A DNA stretch of 21,108 nucleotides from Chloroflexota bacterium (GTDB lineage: Bacteria > Chloroflexota > UBA6077), in the NCBI GenBank assembly GCA_021806765.1, contig JAJZQR010000072.1, positions 1 through 21,108 of the forward strand, given 5' to 3'. Both the position numbers and the translations under genes were made by a program. The notes below the pieces were generated by a model. That model was not told where the DNA came from, searched no databases, and saw only the letters and a list, made by a program, of their open reading frames with translations. This document shows positions 21,054-21,108 of this stretch, in pieces. Every line of letters starts with the position of its first letter. Within the stretch, counting starts at the first letter, position 1.

Positions 21054-21108
21054 CTACACGCCCGCCAATGGGTTGCCTAAATATCCCTGGTCAGGGTAGA
21101 CAGGAACT

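Overview
This is GC-rich bacterial chromosomal DNA, most likely from Chloroflexota. That assignment is an inference from several signs: a MoaD-MoaE fusion, a double-CxxC zinc-ribbon protein with the CxxC-x17-CxxC signature, a CAP-domain exoprotein with a tryptophan-rich N-terminal module of a kind I associate with that phylum, frequent GTG/TTG starts, and many dispersed palindromic repeats. No rRNA, tRNA, CRISPR array or intact transposase was found.

Left end (1-2664): a minus-strand pair of P-loop ATPases resembling BrxF and the N-terminal part of BrxC (DUF6079-like) of type 3 BREX. The BrxC-like gene stops at 492 codons and is followed at once by a terminator hairpin. Next comes a 214-bp MITE-like element with 18-bp terminal inverted repeats, 9-bp direct repeats and three internal CCCCGC/GCGGGG palindromes.

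2591-6770: a MarR regulator and two ABC half-exporters. Active-site residues predict a heterodimer with one degenerate ATP site. Inverted heptamer repeats lie at the junction of the two exporter genes.

6771-12932: a winged-helix regulator with a six-helix membrane protein behind tandem operators; a zinc-ribbon protein; a Cys-rich DUF3795 protein; a phosphofructokinase with several substituted active-site residues; a TauE/SafE permease; and an AlbA_2/Schlafen-like regulator.

12933-17932: a secreted CAP protein flanked on both sides by 11-bp-period repeats, a metallo-beta-lactamase-fold hydrolase, then a molybdenum cofactor cluster (moaD-moaE fusion, Nudix hydrolase, moaA). A predicted kissing-hairpin pair and a four-run G-quadruplex motif lie in the gaps.

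17933-21108, all genes on the minus strand: a small conserved protein of unknown function, an intergenic segment with strong RNA-like structure and partial resemblance to the SRP Alu domain, a SufR-like Fe-S regulator, and a membrane-anchored LysM-M23 peptidase. Two members of a covarying palindromic repeat family occur here.

Most transcription units have recognisable sigma-70-type promoters. Starts were chosen by Shine-Dalgarno (SD) placement and often differ from the longest possible reading frame.
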